Below are positions 24,037 through 34,544 of a DNA stretch of 64,000 nt, in pieces (within the stretch, counting starts at the first letter, position 1; each line of letters opens with the position of its first letter). The DNA comes from Fragilaria crotonensis. Lineage: Eukaryota > Bacillariophyta > Fragilariophyceae > Fragilariales > Fragilariaceae. The notes under the pieces were generated by a model. The model saw nothing but the letters and a program-made list of their open reading frames with translations. It ran no database searches and was not told where the DNA came from. The stretch spans positions 1 through 64,000 of the forward strand of contig JAKSYS010000190.1 of NCBI GenBank assembly GCA_022925895.1, given 5' to 3'. Both the position numbers and the translations under genes were made by a program.

Positions 24037-25350
24037 GAACCAAACAGTACAACTACTTAATGTAAGCAAGCGCACGAAATGATGCGTGAACCATTACTGT
24101 GTATAGTTTGTATGAATGGACATGGTTGATGAGGTCGAGGTAAATCGTTCTCACCAGCAACCCTCTCGAAATGCTTTCTCAGTCGCTCTCACAGATTTTA
24201 GGGAGCGCGGGGTATTTCATGTACTGAAACTCCACTCCTGAGACGGGTGGATGCATAAGCGCCTGCTGTTGGATCATCCAAGGGAGAAACCAACGCTTAT
24301 TTTGATCCGACTGTCGGTTTGTCTTATAATGAGATGTCAAAGACAGCGTCCTGGGTCATGGCAGTCGATATCACATTTCGAGCTAGTAGTGCCAGCATTT
24401 CGGTTGTAGGTCCAGAACAATCAGTTTCGCCGAGACTGCGATCATCCACAATTGCGTGGTCAACGAGGCACACGGAATGTCAGTCAGTCGAAACAAGATG
24501 CTTCGATGCTCCGTTTTTAGACTTGATATTCTGACTTCTTCGAGTGAACACTTCATGACGACCAAGATTTTTGGGTACTGGAAAAATTCCATTGCGACTT
24601 CAAGTATTTTGGAGAGACTCGTACGTTGTATGTCATGCAGAATAAACAGTCATCTGATGAGGGGCCGTTGTTGATTGTCGCGGATGACTCGTGTCACTAT
24701 AGTGCAGACGCGACGGCAGTCGGCAACACTATGGACAAAAGGATGCATCACAGAGTTCCAACTTCGTTGGATCTAGAAGTGGATCAATCTTCATGAGGAT
24801 CCACCTAAAGGGTGGCATGGTCGACGTCGACACGGAGTACGATTTAAAGTCGTAATTGGTGGGCTCGGATGTAGATATGATTGCAGTTCTGTGACTGACG
24901 CAATCACAAACTGCAGGAGAGATGTCTCATGCTCCGAAGGTGCCTACGTACCATACCACAGAACACTTGGTGATGTGATTGGTTCTATTGGCCTGGTCCT
25001 GGGTACTGGGTATGGGACAACCATGTACGCACTAAGTGCACACGCGTACGCCGAGTATGCATTTACTATTCCTGTCCAGTCGTCGTAGGTTGCCTACCCC
25101 TAAGACTAACACTGACCCATCTCTTCCCAGAAAAAATAATATTGGTCGATGGCCAGACGCAATTCTAAGAGGTTTTGAATCTTGCCGATTCACATACGTC
25201 AAGTTGCGTCGGGTGACGATTGGAACCAGGAGATGACGGATCCCCACTTAGGTAGTCCCCACACCTCGCAAAATCAGAAACTTTCGTCGGCCTCCAACCG
25301 TAACACAGTTCGTACACATCCTTGTCGGACCATTGCACATTTTAGGAGTC
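24037..25350. other. intergenic, no gene recognised
   Basis: Short frames of up to about 100 codons occur on both strands. A stretch at 24.5-24.9 kb reads as fragments without a recognisable family and may be an old gene remnant, but I cannot support a call. The right end holds the promoter and leader of the DXS gene. Confidence 0.4.
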
Positions 25351-28068
25351 ATGCGATTCTCTGTAGCCTCAGCGATCCTCTTTGCGGTTGCCCCATCGGT
25401 ATGTTCCACATCTCTGAGCCGCGCCTGTGTTTTGGCTTTGTGCATGTCACAGACCACTTTCGTTGTTTCGTCCCTCAAACGTGATGTTTGACAAACCGGA
25501 CGTCAAGGCAACGGCAGAATGTATTCTGGACACCAATGAGACGACCCTATGCGAAACTATTGCGGCCGTTTGTTCCATGCCACCTTCTACCATACGATTT
25601 TCTTCTAACGAAACCTTTTCTTTCTCAATTGCTCATTGCAATGGTCGTGATGTTTGACTCGGTCGATTCTTCGGAAAACTTCAACAACCGGGTTATTTTT
25701 TGGATATGGTTCACCTTTTGTTACACCCTGGTCGTTCTCGATCTTGGCTCACTTGATGATATACTTTCATGAACATTACAGGCAACAACAGCCTTTGCAC
25801 CGCACCCAAGGGCATCAGTATTGAAGAGCAATAATGTCCAGAACTCAAAGCTTGGTGCTGCCGATGGATCCAACATTTCAGGACCGCCTTATTCAGGCCC
25901 GGCCGTCAAACCAATTTTGGATTCCATAAATTCACCTGCTGATATGAAGCGACTGGATATGAGACAACTCAAGCAGGTACGCATATATCCAAATCACATG
26001 GCAGCGAATATTCGATTGTTGTTGCAATAAGGAGGCTTTTGCGTTCTGATCATGTCACTCACACTCGCATTTTATTCCGATTTGGTTCTTCCAAATGAAC
26101 AGCTCGCTAACGAACTGAGATGGGAAGTGCTCGAGTCAGTTTCCAAAACGGGCGGTCACTTGAGTTCCTCGTTGGGCGTGAATGAACTGACTGTTGCCCT
26201 CCATTACGTCTTCGACATGCCAGAAGATGATATCATTTGGGATGTCTCTCATCAATGCTACCCGCACAAAATCTTGACTGGCAGACGAGAAAAGATGTCA
26301 GGCCTTCGTCAACTTGGAGGAATTTCTGGTTTCTGCAAACGCAAGGAAAGTGTCTACGATTCATTCGGTGCGGGACATTCTTCCACGTCCATCTCGGTGG
26401 CCCAAGGAATGAGCATCGCCAAGTCCATGCTCAACAAACGACGCAATAACTGCATTGCAGTCATTGGAGACGGAGCCATCACTGGAGGTATGGCCTATGA
26501 GGCCATGAACAGCGCTGGTTACCTGCGTACGCGCATGATTGTCGTACTCAACGATAATGGACAAGTGAGTCTTCCAACCGGTACCCCCAGTGCTGGTGGT
26601 ACCGTTCCGGCGTCTCAGCTTTCCACCTACACATCCAATTTGCTTGTTTCCAAACCTTTCCAAGATTTCCGTTCTTTTGCCAAGAGTTTCAACAAGCTCT
26701 TGCCAGAAGAACTACAAGGCCTCAACAAACGTATCGACGAATACGCTCGAGGTATGGTATCTGGAGGTACTTTGTTCGAGGAACTTGGATTTTACTACGT
26801 TGGACCTGTCGACGGCCACGATTTGGACAACTTGATTCCAATTCTTGAGAAGCTTCGTGACAGTCCTGACGACAAGCCAGTCCTTCTGCATTTGAAGACA
26901 ACGAAGGATACGGATACCCACCAGCCGAACAAGCTAGCGACAGAATGCACGGTGTGGCCAAGTTCAATCTTGGTACTGGGGCTCAAATCAAGAGCAAGGG
27001 AGGACATCCTAGTTTGACATCAATCTTTGCGAACGCTCTCATTGATTGTGCCATTGAAGACCGTACGATTGTGGGAATCACCGCTGCCATGCCAGGAGGT
27101 ACCGGCATGGACATTTTCGGTCGCCGATTCCCCAAGCGCACCTACGATGTTGGTATCGCCGAGCAACATGCTGTCACCATGGCAGCAGGTATGGCTTGCG
27201 AGGGTTTGAAGCCTTTCTGCTGCATTTACTCTACCTTCATGCAGCGTGGATATGATCAAGTTGTACATGATGTTGCAATCCAGAATCTCCCTGTGCGCAT
27301 GATTCTTGATCGCGCTGGTTTGGTTGGAAACGACGGTCCTACTCATCACGGGTGCTACGATCTCGCTTACTTGGGTTGCATTCCTAACCTCGTTATCATG
27401 GCACCAGCTGAGGAAATCGATTTGAGGAACATGATTTCGACGTGCGCTGCGTGCGACGTTTCTCCAACTGTTCTTCGTTACCCAAGAGGCACCGGCTATG
27501 GAGCTGATACACTGCAAAAGCTCTTTGGCTACAAACTTGTAAATGGAGAGATCCCAACCAAGGGCGAAGTTCTTCCAATCGGAAAGGGCCGCATCGTCCG
27601 CCCCGCAGGTGGTTTCAAGGAGGAGGGTAAGAATACTCGAGGAAAGAGCGCAAGGACCGTGTTGCAATTCTGTCCTTCGGTACTCGCCTTCACGAATCCC
27701 TGGTCGCCGCTAATGAGGTAGAGGAAATGGAACCTGAAATCGGCGTCACAGTTGCTGATGCTCGTTTCATGAAACCATTAGATGTTGATCTGATCCGGCA
27801 ACTTGCCGATGATCACTCCGTCTTGATTACAATTGAAGAAGGATCCATTGGAGGTTTTGGCGATCACGTCTTGCACTTCATGACTCTTGATGGCCTAATG
27901 GATGACGGAAACATTAAGTTCCGCCCAATGGTAATTCCCGACACATTGTTCGAAGCTGCAACCCAATACCAGCAGTATGAGCAAGCCGGATTAAACTCGG
28001 AGCACATTCGTGGAACGATTCTAAGGCTCACCAAGCGAATGAAGGTTCCCGTTCTCGAAGAAGCCTAG
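25351..28068 (+). CDS. DXS: 1-deoxy-D-xylulose-5-phosphate synthase, plastid
   Basis: A thiamine diphosphate enzyme that condenses pyruvate with glyceraldehyde 3-phosphate, the first step of the plastid MEP isoprenoid pathway. Inferred exons are 25351-25398, 25782-25976 and 26103-28068 (introns of 383 and 126 nt, phase 0). Exon 1 encodes only the ER signal peptide ([16 protein letters not shown]); exon 2 opens with ATTAFAPHP, the AFAP motif for secondary plastid import. Core motifs are [34 protein letters not shown], the ThDP site [42 protein letters not shown] and [15 protein letters not shown]. Two one-base losses, in a G-run near 26910 and an A-run near 27640, break the frame; correct family sequence resumes directly after each. 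The gene is therefore probably intact in the organism. Confidence 0.94.
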
Positions 28069-28192
28069 AAGCATATTTCCGCCAGCGAAAATAAAAATGT
28101 AGACTAACTAACATGCATTGCACTACAATCGGCGTTTTACAGCCATCATGGCTCACTGCGACCTTTGAACAACAAATCAACCAAAGCACTGT

Positions 28193-28311
28193 GTGGCATG
28201 GTACTTGATGTCCAACATCGCCCCAGAGAATGGAAGACCGTCCACACGGCTGATGTCGTAAATAATACGTGCTTTCTGGAAGGCAATATACATGTGATAT
28301 CCATCAGGGCA
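28193..28311 (-). pseudogene. duplicated 3' end of the adjacent PhoX-like gene
   Basis: About 115 bp repeat the last exon sequence of the next gene (28337-28450) in tandem with few differences. Read on the minus strand it encodes PDGYHMYIAFQK and RVDGLPFSGAMLDIKYH, the family C-terminus. No upstream part exists, so it is a gene-end fragment, probably left by unequal exchange within the tandem array. Confidence 0.8.
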
Positions 28312-28328
28312 CACTCGTATTGTAAGCA

Positions 28329-29663
28329 TTATGTGCTATGGTACTTAATGTCCAACATTGCACCCGAGAATGGAAGACCGTCCACACGCCTGATATCGTA
28401 AATAATACCCACTTTCTGAAATGAAACATACATGTGATATCCATCAGGGCTGAACGCCAATCCCGTAGTTTCGTCCGCGTTGGGAAACCTACCGCGAAGA
28501 ATCGTAAAGTACTTGCCGTTTGAGCTTCGACCAAAGACACCGGGTGAGTTACCACCTTGCCCTCCGTCTTCGCAAAAGTACAAGATCGCTTTATCGTCAT
28601 TCCTGACCAATCGTGCAACTTGGTCAGGCTGCTCGTTGAATGCGCCACTGGCTGTAGATTCGTATGTGTAGGTCATAGTTCGCAAGTTGAGAATCATAAG
28701 CCTCTTCAGTTTCTTGGATGTAGTGAACAGCATGCCGTCTGCGATGTCGATGCCTTCAGAGTTCGGATAGTAGCGTTCAGCATTGTCCCGAGCAGCCCCT
28801 TCGTCCTTCGTCCATTTAAAGGTACCTTTAGAACCACCCGAGATGAGTAGATAATCTCGTGTACCATGATTGAGGGTGCACCAACGATCGCGGGCGTTGG
28901 GCTGATTGTAGCATTCCATACCTCGGTCGTTTGGGGTAAATCGGGTGAGAGACCCACGGACAGAATCACGCGTGACATAGAATGTGGGACGCGCTGCATC
29001 TTTGCGATCGTCGTACGCGAAGCTCTCATAATGTCCCAAAGTACCCATATCTGTTTTACTTGGCGATATCCCGCCGCTCGGATCAATCTGATGCACCCTT
29101 CCGTTCTCGATTTCTTCGCACGTGACCCACGAGTTCCAAGGAGTTCTGCCTCCACCACAATTATGGCGCAAGCTATTAGCAAGTTTCTTGTACTTGACAA
29201 CCCTCCCCTTAGAGTCAAATTCGATGGCACCAACACCGCCGTCAGTCCAACTACTTCCGGGGGAGTCATTCTCGGCATTTGAGACGTAATACCATCCACC
29301 GTTGCCTTTTTTGAACACTGCAGCTCCATCGGGACTTTTATGAAACAGCGCACTAGAACGACCACCATTGGCGTAATCTAGACTCTTTCCCGCGCGGGCG
29401 ATGGCAACAGCATCAAGTCCATTGGACAAATCAAGGTTACCATCTCGCGAACGCTTTCCCTGCGAAAAGTCTCCAGGTCGGTATAGGACACTTCCAAGAG
29501 CACGAAGTGAAGTTGAGTTGTTTCCACTCCCAAAACCGCGGTAGAGAGGTCCGTTCGCATGCGGTCCAACAAACATGTCTTTCTCTTCATTGTCAAAACC
29601 AATCATGTGGGCTTCGGACAATGGAGGAACCAGAAGGAGGAGTAGTAGTAATAGTTGAATCAT
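28329..29663 (-). CDS. secreted PhoX/DUF839-like protein, copy 1
   Basis: The 444-residue protein starts with a strong signal peptide (MIQLLLLLLLLVPPLSEA). The rest is the DUF839/PhoX beta-propeller type: RTPWNSWVTCEEIENG, RGSLTRFTPNDRGMECYN, LNHGTRDYLLISGG, FNEQPDQVARL, LYFCEDGG, DETTGLAFSPDGYHMYV. The family includes calcium- and iron-dependent alkaline phosphatases of bacteria, so a secreted phosphatase role is possible but not shown. No intron or frame break is seen. It is the most downstream of three tandem minus-strand paralogues, and its 3' end has been partly duplicated next to it. Confidence 0.8.
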   Translation of the reverse strand: MIQLLLLLLLLVPPLSEAHMIGFDNEEKDMFVGPHANGPLYRGFGSGNNSTSLRALGSVLYRPGDFSQGKRSRDGNLDLSNGLDAVAIARAGKSLDYANGGRSSALFHKSPDGAAVFKKGNGGWYYVSNAENDSPGSSWTDGGVGAIEFDSKGRVVKYKKLANSLRHNCGGGRTPWNSWVTCEEIENGRVHQIDPSGGISPSKTDMGTLGHYESFAYDDRKDAARPTFYVTRDSVRGSLTRFTPNDRGMECYNQPNARDRWCTLNHGTRDYLLISGGSKGTFKWTKDEGAARDNAERYYPNSEGIDIADGMLFTTSKKLKRLMILNLRTMTYTYESTASGAFNEQPDQVARLVRNDDKAILYFCEDGGQGGNSPGVFGRSSNGKYFTILRGRFPNADETTGLAFSPDGYHMYVSFQKVGIIYDIRRVDGLPFSGAMLDIKYHST

Positions 29664-30543
29664 CGCTTTCTATCCAAAGCCTTGCCTGGAGCCAAGAGTT
29701 GTTGTTATTTGCAATCAAGATATGTTAACGTAGTTATCTGAACGGGTACTTTTACCAGGTGAAAGGTGAAAGATGATGAATTCAGCTGCAAAATGCCGAA
29801 GAGGTACATCAAACATCAAAGATTCGAGGGTCAAGATTCGTGGTGAATCCTTGATTCATGAATGAATGATTCATTGATTTTTTTAAATTAGGACCTTCGG
29901 ATTTCCTTTCCCGTTTGATCGTGCGTGCTCATTGCGTGCTCCCAGTGCTCGGTGCATGTCCAATACTGTATTTCTGTATGTTGATAGCGCGATATCATAC
30001 CTGTACTGGATGACTACTACCGGTAGTAATAGTTTTCTACTTACTACAGTGTACTAGCTACTAGTAGAGAATGCCTGTAATATCGTTTTAACTGTGTGGA
30101 GTACGGATACCAAACGATAAGGTCGTGCGTCGAGAGCTTGCCATCTTAATAATTCATATGCATAAAGCATGAATCGTAGAGGATTTGCATGTTTGTAAGC
30201 GCACACTCTAGTAGAGAGCAAATGCACACGGAGTGCTTCTTACAAATCGTTTGATCATACTCCGAGAATCACCATGTCACCAACATGAGGCCTAACCATC
30301 TGACATTCTGTGACTTTAAAGACGATGACATGCGATTAATCGCCGTCTTCGTTAAAACTCAAGGTGCATAGAAATGCAGGACAGTTTGAAATAATACCCA
30401 GCACATCACTTAACAAAGAAAAGGCACGTATGGCGACTGGCGACGGCGAACTCATGTGTTACCCAGATAAGCTCACTCCTCGCAACGCCTTAAAGGCGCT
30501 CAAGATCTACATGGAAATACTCAAGTTCAGCTGGATTATCGGT
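29664..30543. other. intergenic, promoter of PhoX-like copy 1 and 3' side of copy 2
   Basis: No gene was recognised. It contains a palindromic CTACTACCGGTAGTA-type motif near 30012-30026 and a plus-strand frame running into copy 2 that is antisense to it. Phosphate-responsive sites cannot be judged by eye. Confidence 0.4.
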
Positions 30544-31884
30544 CTAATGGTATTTGATGTCCAACACGGCGCCGGAGAATGGAAGACCGTCAACCCGCCA
30601 TACGTCGTAGATTATGCCGACATTCTGGTAGGCGACATACATGTGGTGCCCATCAGGACTGAATGCCAATCCAGTTGTCTCATCCTTCTGCGGAAAGCTC
30701 CCGCGAAGAATCGTGAAGTATTTGCCGTTGGGACTTCGACCAAAGACACCTGGTGATGTGGCTCCGAGTCCTCCATCTTCGCAAAAGTACAGGATCGAAT
30801 GTGAGGTACCCTTTAACAATCTTGCAACTTGATCCGGCTGCTCGTTGAAAGCTCCGCTCATAGTTGATGTGTATGTGTATGTCATGTTTCTTAAGTTCAG
30901 TATCATGAGCCTCTTCAGTTTCTTGGAGGTCGTGTACAACATCCCGTCTACAATGTCAATACCTTCGGAGTTGGGGTAGTAAAGTTCAGCGTTGTTCCGA
31001 GCGGCCCCTTCGTTTGTTGTCCATCTGAAAGTTCCCTTAGGACCGCCAGAAATGAGTAGATAATCAAGAGTGCCATGATTAAGGGTGCACCATCGATCGT
31101 ACTTGTTGGGTTTGTTGAAGCATTGCATCCCGCGAACGTTGGGGGTAAAGCGCGTAAGTGACCCTCGGTTAGAATCACGTGTGACGTAGAATGTGGGACG
31201 CGCTGCATCCTTACGAACATCAAAGGCAAAACTTTCATAGAAGCCCATGGTGCCCATGGCAGTCATGTTCGGCGTCTTCACACCGATTGGATCAACTTGG
31301 TACACTTTGCCATTTTCAATCTCTTCGCATGTGACCCACGAATTCCACGGAGTCTTGCCTCCGCTGCAATTCTTACGCATCCGGTTCGCCACTCGTTTAT
31401 ATCCAACTATCCTTCCTTTTGAGTCGAATTCGATGGATCCCACCCCACCGTTCCACCAGTTGATTCCCACAGTTTCATTTTCAGCATTCGAAACGTAATA
31501 CCATCCACCGTTTGGTTTCTTGAAAACTGCAGCTCCGTCTGGACTTTTATGAAACTGAATATTGGAACGACCACCGCTGGCATAATTCACATGTTTCCCA
31601 GAATATGCAATGGGCTTGGCGTTGAGACCGTTCGATAAGAAAAGATTTCCATCTGTGGAACGCCTTCCATGGGAAAAGTCTCCCGGTCGGAACTGAACGG
31701 TGAGAGTGGCGAGGTCTCTCTCTATCGATCTGTTGTATGAAGGCTGATCATGAGCTCGTTGTGACTCGTGATCGAACTCCATGGTTGAATGGATCACGTG
31801 GGAGTATACATCCGCAGGCAGCAGAAGTAAGACAAGCATCAGGTACATACACATCGGCAACACATTGGCTGTGGCAGTCCTCAT
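30544..31884 (-). CDS. secreted PhoX/DUF839-like protein, copy 2
   Basis: The 446-residue paralogue has its own signal peptide (MYLMLVLLLLPADVYS) after a short polar start. It shares RPGDFSHGRRSTDGN, KTPWNSWVTCEEIENGKV, RGSLTRFTPNVRGMQCFN, GTLDYLLISGG and DETTGLAFSPDGHHMYVAYQ with copy 1. The frame is uninterrupted. The C-terminus (FSGAVLDIKYH) aligns with the other copies, so it is full length. The glycine- and histidine-rich loops conserved in all three could bind metal, which is an inference. Expression as a separate transcript is likely given the 0.75-0.9-kb spacers. Confidence 0.8.
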   Translation of the reverse strand: MRTATANVLPMCMYLMLVLLLLPADVYSHVIHSTMEFDHESQRAHDQPSYNRSIERDLATLTVQFRPGDFSHGRRSTDGNLFLSNGLNAKPIAYSGKHVNYASGGRSNIQFHKSPDGAAVFKKPNGGWYYVSNAENETVGINWWNGGVGSIEFDSKGRIVGYKRVANRMRKNCSGGKTPWNSWVTCEEIENGKVYQVDPIGVKTPNMTAMGTMGFYESFAFDVRKDAARPTFYVTRDSNRGSLTRFTPNVRGMQCFNKPNKYDRWCTLNHGTLDYLLISGGPKGTFRWTTNEGAARNNAELYYPNSEGIDIVDGMLYTTSKKLKRLMILNLRNMTYTYTSTMSGAFNEQPDQVARLLKGTSHSILYFCEDGGLGATSPGVFGRSPNGKYFTILRGSFPQKDETTGLAFSPDGHHMYVAYQNVGIIYDVWRVDGLPFSGAVLDIKYH

Positions 31885-32629
31885 TACTACAAGGTTTCAA
31901 AGAATAAGACTTTGTTAGGAGCAAATGCGTCTCCTCATTTCGTTTTCGAAAGCGCTTTTGGTAGGTGGCAACAACCTTGATGCATCATTGAGGAGGAATC
32001 TGAAATGCGATCCTCTACAGTCGGAGTTACCACCTTGCACATGACTCACGACCACACAATCGGTTTTGTGTTGCATCAAAGGCTACCGGCAATTCTACTT
32101 TTTCAATATATATTCTACTACTACCGGTAGCTACAAGTACCGGTATGATAGAGTACATACATCGTGAATAGCGCTTTGCAATGAGATGTCTTGAAGCTAC
32201 TGTGAGTGCTGTACGTCGACTATCCAATTTAAATCCGGCACTCCAAAGTTCCAATTTCTCAAAATAGAACGAATCGTACAGGTACATTCCTTGTTGGCGC
32301 TCGAACTGCATCTGCCGTTTCGAACGTAACATGTGCTACTGGCACTGTACGTATGAGATATTCATACATCCGCAAAAGCACTATACGCATACTCGTATGC
32401 CATAGGAATCATCACGAGTTTGATGCAATCTTTCGTTCATCAACCATGTAGTATCATAGCGAATCGCATCCGAGTCTGGGCTAAGTCATTTGAAAGAAGA
32501 GCGACTCTAGTCGACGGGGAATAAAATATGTATGGCACCATAACTCTGGTGATACGCATCAGTATCGATCGCGTGTTGCAAAATGCATTTTCATATATGT
32601 AGGACAGCGCAATAATACTCGGTCAACGC
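31885..32629. other. intergenic between PhoX-like copies 2 and 3
   Basis: No gene was recognised. ACCGGTA motifs lie near 32120-32143 (CTACTACCGGTAGCTACAAG then TACCGGTATG). One 101-codon frame has no features. Confidence 0.4.
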
Positions 32630-34108
32630 TTATGATTGAGTTGAATCGTCCATCGCGTGGTATTTGATATCCAACATCGCCCCTGTGAATGGATAACCAT
32701 CCCTCCGCCAAACCTCGTATATGATACCTACTTTTTGGTAGGCAACATACAAGTGATATCCGTCGGGACTGAAGGCCAAACCAGTAGTCTCGTCGTTATT
32801 CTCGAATTTACCATTCAGAATGTTGAAGTACTTCCCGTCTGCGTTTCGGCCGAAGACACCAGGCGACCCATCACCTTTTCCTCCGTCTTCGCAAAAGTAT
32901 AGGATCGAATCAGGATTGCTAGTCACCAATCGCGCAACTTGGTCAGGTTGTTCGTTGAACGCTCCCCCGCTGGTAGATTCATACGTGTATGTCATGTCCC
33001 TCAAATTGAGAATCATTAGTCTCTTGAGCTTCTTCGATATGGTGTACAACATACCATCAACAACGTCAATGCCCTCGCAGTTGGGGTAGTAGCTTTCAGC
33101 ATTGTCGCTCGCGGCACTTTCGTCAGTAGTCCACTCAAAGGTGCCACTGGAACCTCCCGAAATTAGCAAGTAGTCACTGGTACCGTGGTTAAGGGTGCAC
33201 CATCGATCGTAGTCGTCCACTTCATTGTAACACTCCATACCTTGATCGTTGGGAGTAAAGCGTGTCAGGGATCCCCTGGGAGAATCGCGCGTGACGTAGA
33301 AAGTTGGTCGATCGGCATCATCGCGATCATCGAAGGCGAAGCTTTCGTAAAATCCAGAGGTCCCCATGTCGGTTTGATTTGGTCCTCTGGTACCAGTAGG
33401 ATCTACCTGATGGACTCCTCCATCCAAAAGCTCCTCACATGTGACCCACGAATTCCACGGGGTTCTTCCGCCTGCACAGTTGTGCCGTAAGTGAAACGCT
33501 ACTCTTTGGTAGTTAACAATTTGACCATCCTTATTGAATTCAATAGCCCCAACGCCGCCATTGAACCATTCTTCGCCTCGAGTTTCATTTTCGCAATTGG
33601 AAACGTAGTACCATCCGCCATCCTCCTTCTCGAAAACTCCAGCCCCATCCGGCTGGCCATGAAAGCGAATATCAGAACTCCCACCGTCATGAAAGTCCAC
33701 AAACTGTCCACTGATTGCAATGGGCTTGGCCCCAAGACCATTGGACAGTCTCAAATTCCCATCGTCCGAAAGCTGATTATCCGAAAAGATTCCCGGTTCA
33801 TATGTGAGACGCGGTTTGTCCGGATCCGTGTAGTTACCAGCCTCAGCAATGCGACATTGTGCGGCACGAGAGGCACCGCCATGAGCACATCCATTGGAGT
33901 AAAACTTCATGGCGCGGCGGTTATGAAAACTGCGGGTCATTCGTTGTGGCAATTCTTCTCCGCGACGACGAGATGAAGATCCAGTCGATAACGACGACAA
34001 TGACAAGTCATTGATACTTCCTCTCGAACGTCCGATCGGATGCGCCTCCATCATGGGGGCGACGACAAGCGCGAGCAGGAGGAGGGACGCAAGTGAGAAT
34101 GATGTCAT
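32630..34108 (-). CDS. secreted PhoX/DUF839-like protein, copy 3
   Basis: This is the longest paralogue, at 492 residues. It has a signal peptide (SLASLLLLALVVAPMMEAHP) and then an extra Ser/Arg-rich region of about 70 residues before the family begins at EPGIFSDNQLSDDGNLRLS. Conserved blocks are RTPWNSWVTCEELLDG, RGSLTRFTPNDQGMECYN, GTSDYLLISGG, FNEQPDQVARL and FCEDGGKGDGSPGVFGR. The core is more acidic than in copies 1 and 2. The frame is clean. Being the most divergent and furthest upstream of the three, it may be the older copy. Confidence 0.8.
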   Translation of the reverse strand: MTSFSLASLLLLALVVAPMMEAHPIGRSRGSINDLSLSSLSTGSSSRRRGEELPQRMTRSFHNRRAMKFYSNGCAHGGASRAAQCRIAEAGNYTDPDKPRLTYEPGIFSDNQLSDDGNLRLSNGLGAKPIAISGQFVDFHDGGSSDIRFHGQPDGAGVFEKEDGGWYYVSNCENETRGEEWFNGGVGAIEFNKDGQIVNYQRVAFHLRHNCAGGRTPWNSWVTCEELLDGGVHQVDPTGTRGPNQTDMGTSGFYESFAFDDRDDADRPTFYVTRDSPRGSLTRFTPNDQGMECYNEVDDYDRWCTLNHGTSDYLLISGGSSGTFEWTTDESAASDNAESYYPNCEGIDVVDGMLYTISKKLKRLMILNLRDMTYTYESTSGGAFNEQPDQVARLVTSNPDSILYFCEDGGKGDGSPGVFGRNADGKYFNILNGKFENNDETTGLAFSPDGYHLYVAYQKVGIIYEVWRRDGYPFTGAMLDIKYHAMDDSTQS

Positions 34109-34523
34109 CGTCAGAAGTGGAAAGGTCGAAACGAATGAGATGTATCAAGACCTCCTGACTCTGGAGGTGCGCACAGATTCAATAGTTTTGCGTTTTGCGG
34201 AGGGAATTCATCTCACATGTCGATATGTCGCATGACGTGAATCTGGAAAATTCACGATTCATTATATGCAACAAGGATTTTGCACTCTCGCGATGATTGA
34301 TGTGGCAACGTTACCAACGACTGAACACTACATGCATAGCCGTATACATCTATATGTTCCTTCTTTCGCGTGTCTGTTCAAACTTATTCTGCATATCTAA
34401 AATCCCGTATGGAACATGTATGATACACATAGAGTCACGCTGCTATCATAGAGTGTATGGTCTATTTATGTCATATGTCATACACAGTAAACAAGCTGAT
34501 GTACTCCAAGTAGTACCAGGTAC
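34109..34523. other. intergenic between PhoX-like copy 3 and outer transposon
   Basis: The promoter region of copy 3 and flanking DNA of the transposon insertion. No gene was recognised. The sequence next to the insertion is GGTAC, itself GTAC-rich. Confidence 0.4.
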
Positions 34524-34525
34524 TA

Positions 34526-34544
34526 GTTTAAGCACAATAGTGGG
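34526..34544. repeat. left TIR of outer transposon
   Basis: GTTTAAGCACAATAGTGGG, preceded by TA. It matches the inverted right end except at two positions. Confidence 0.88.

Noticed and set aside
24300-25000. Possible degraded gene upstream of DXS
   Set aside because: Fragments are short, frames keep changing and no family could be recognised.
27600-27640. GTAAGAAT...AAAG mini-intron in DXS
   Set aside because: It would be only 20 nt, too short to splice, and a missing base in the A-run explains the shift.
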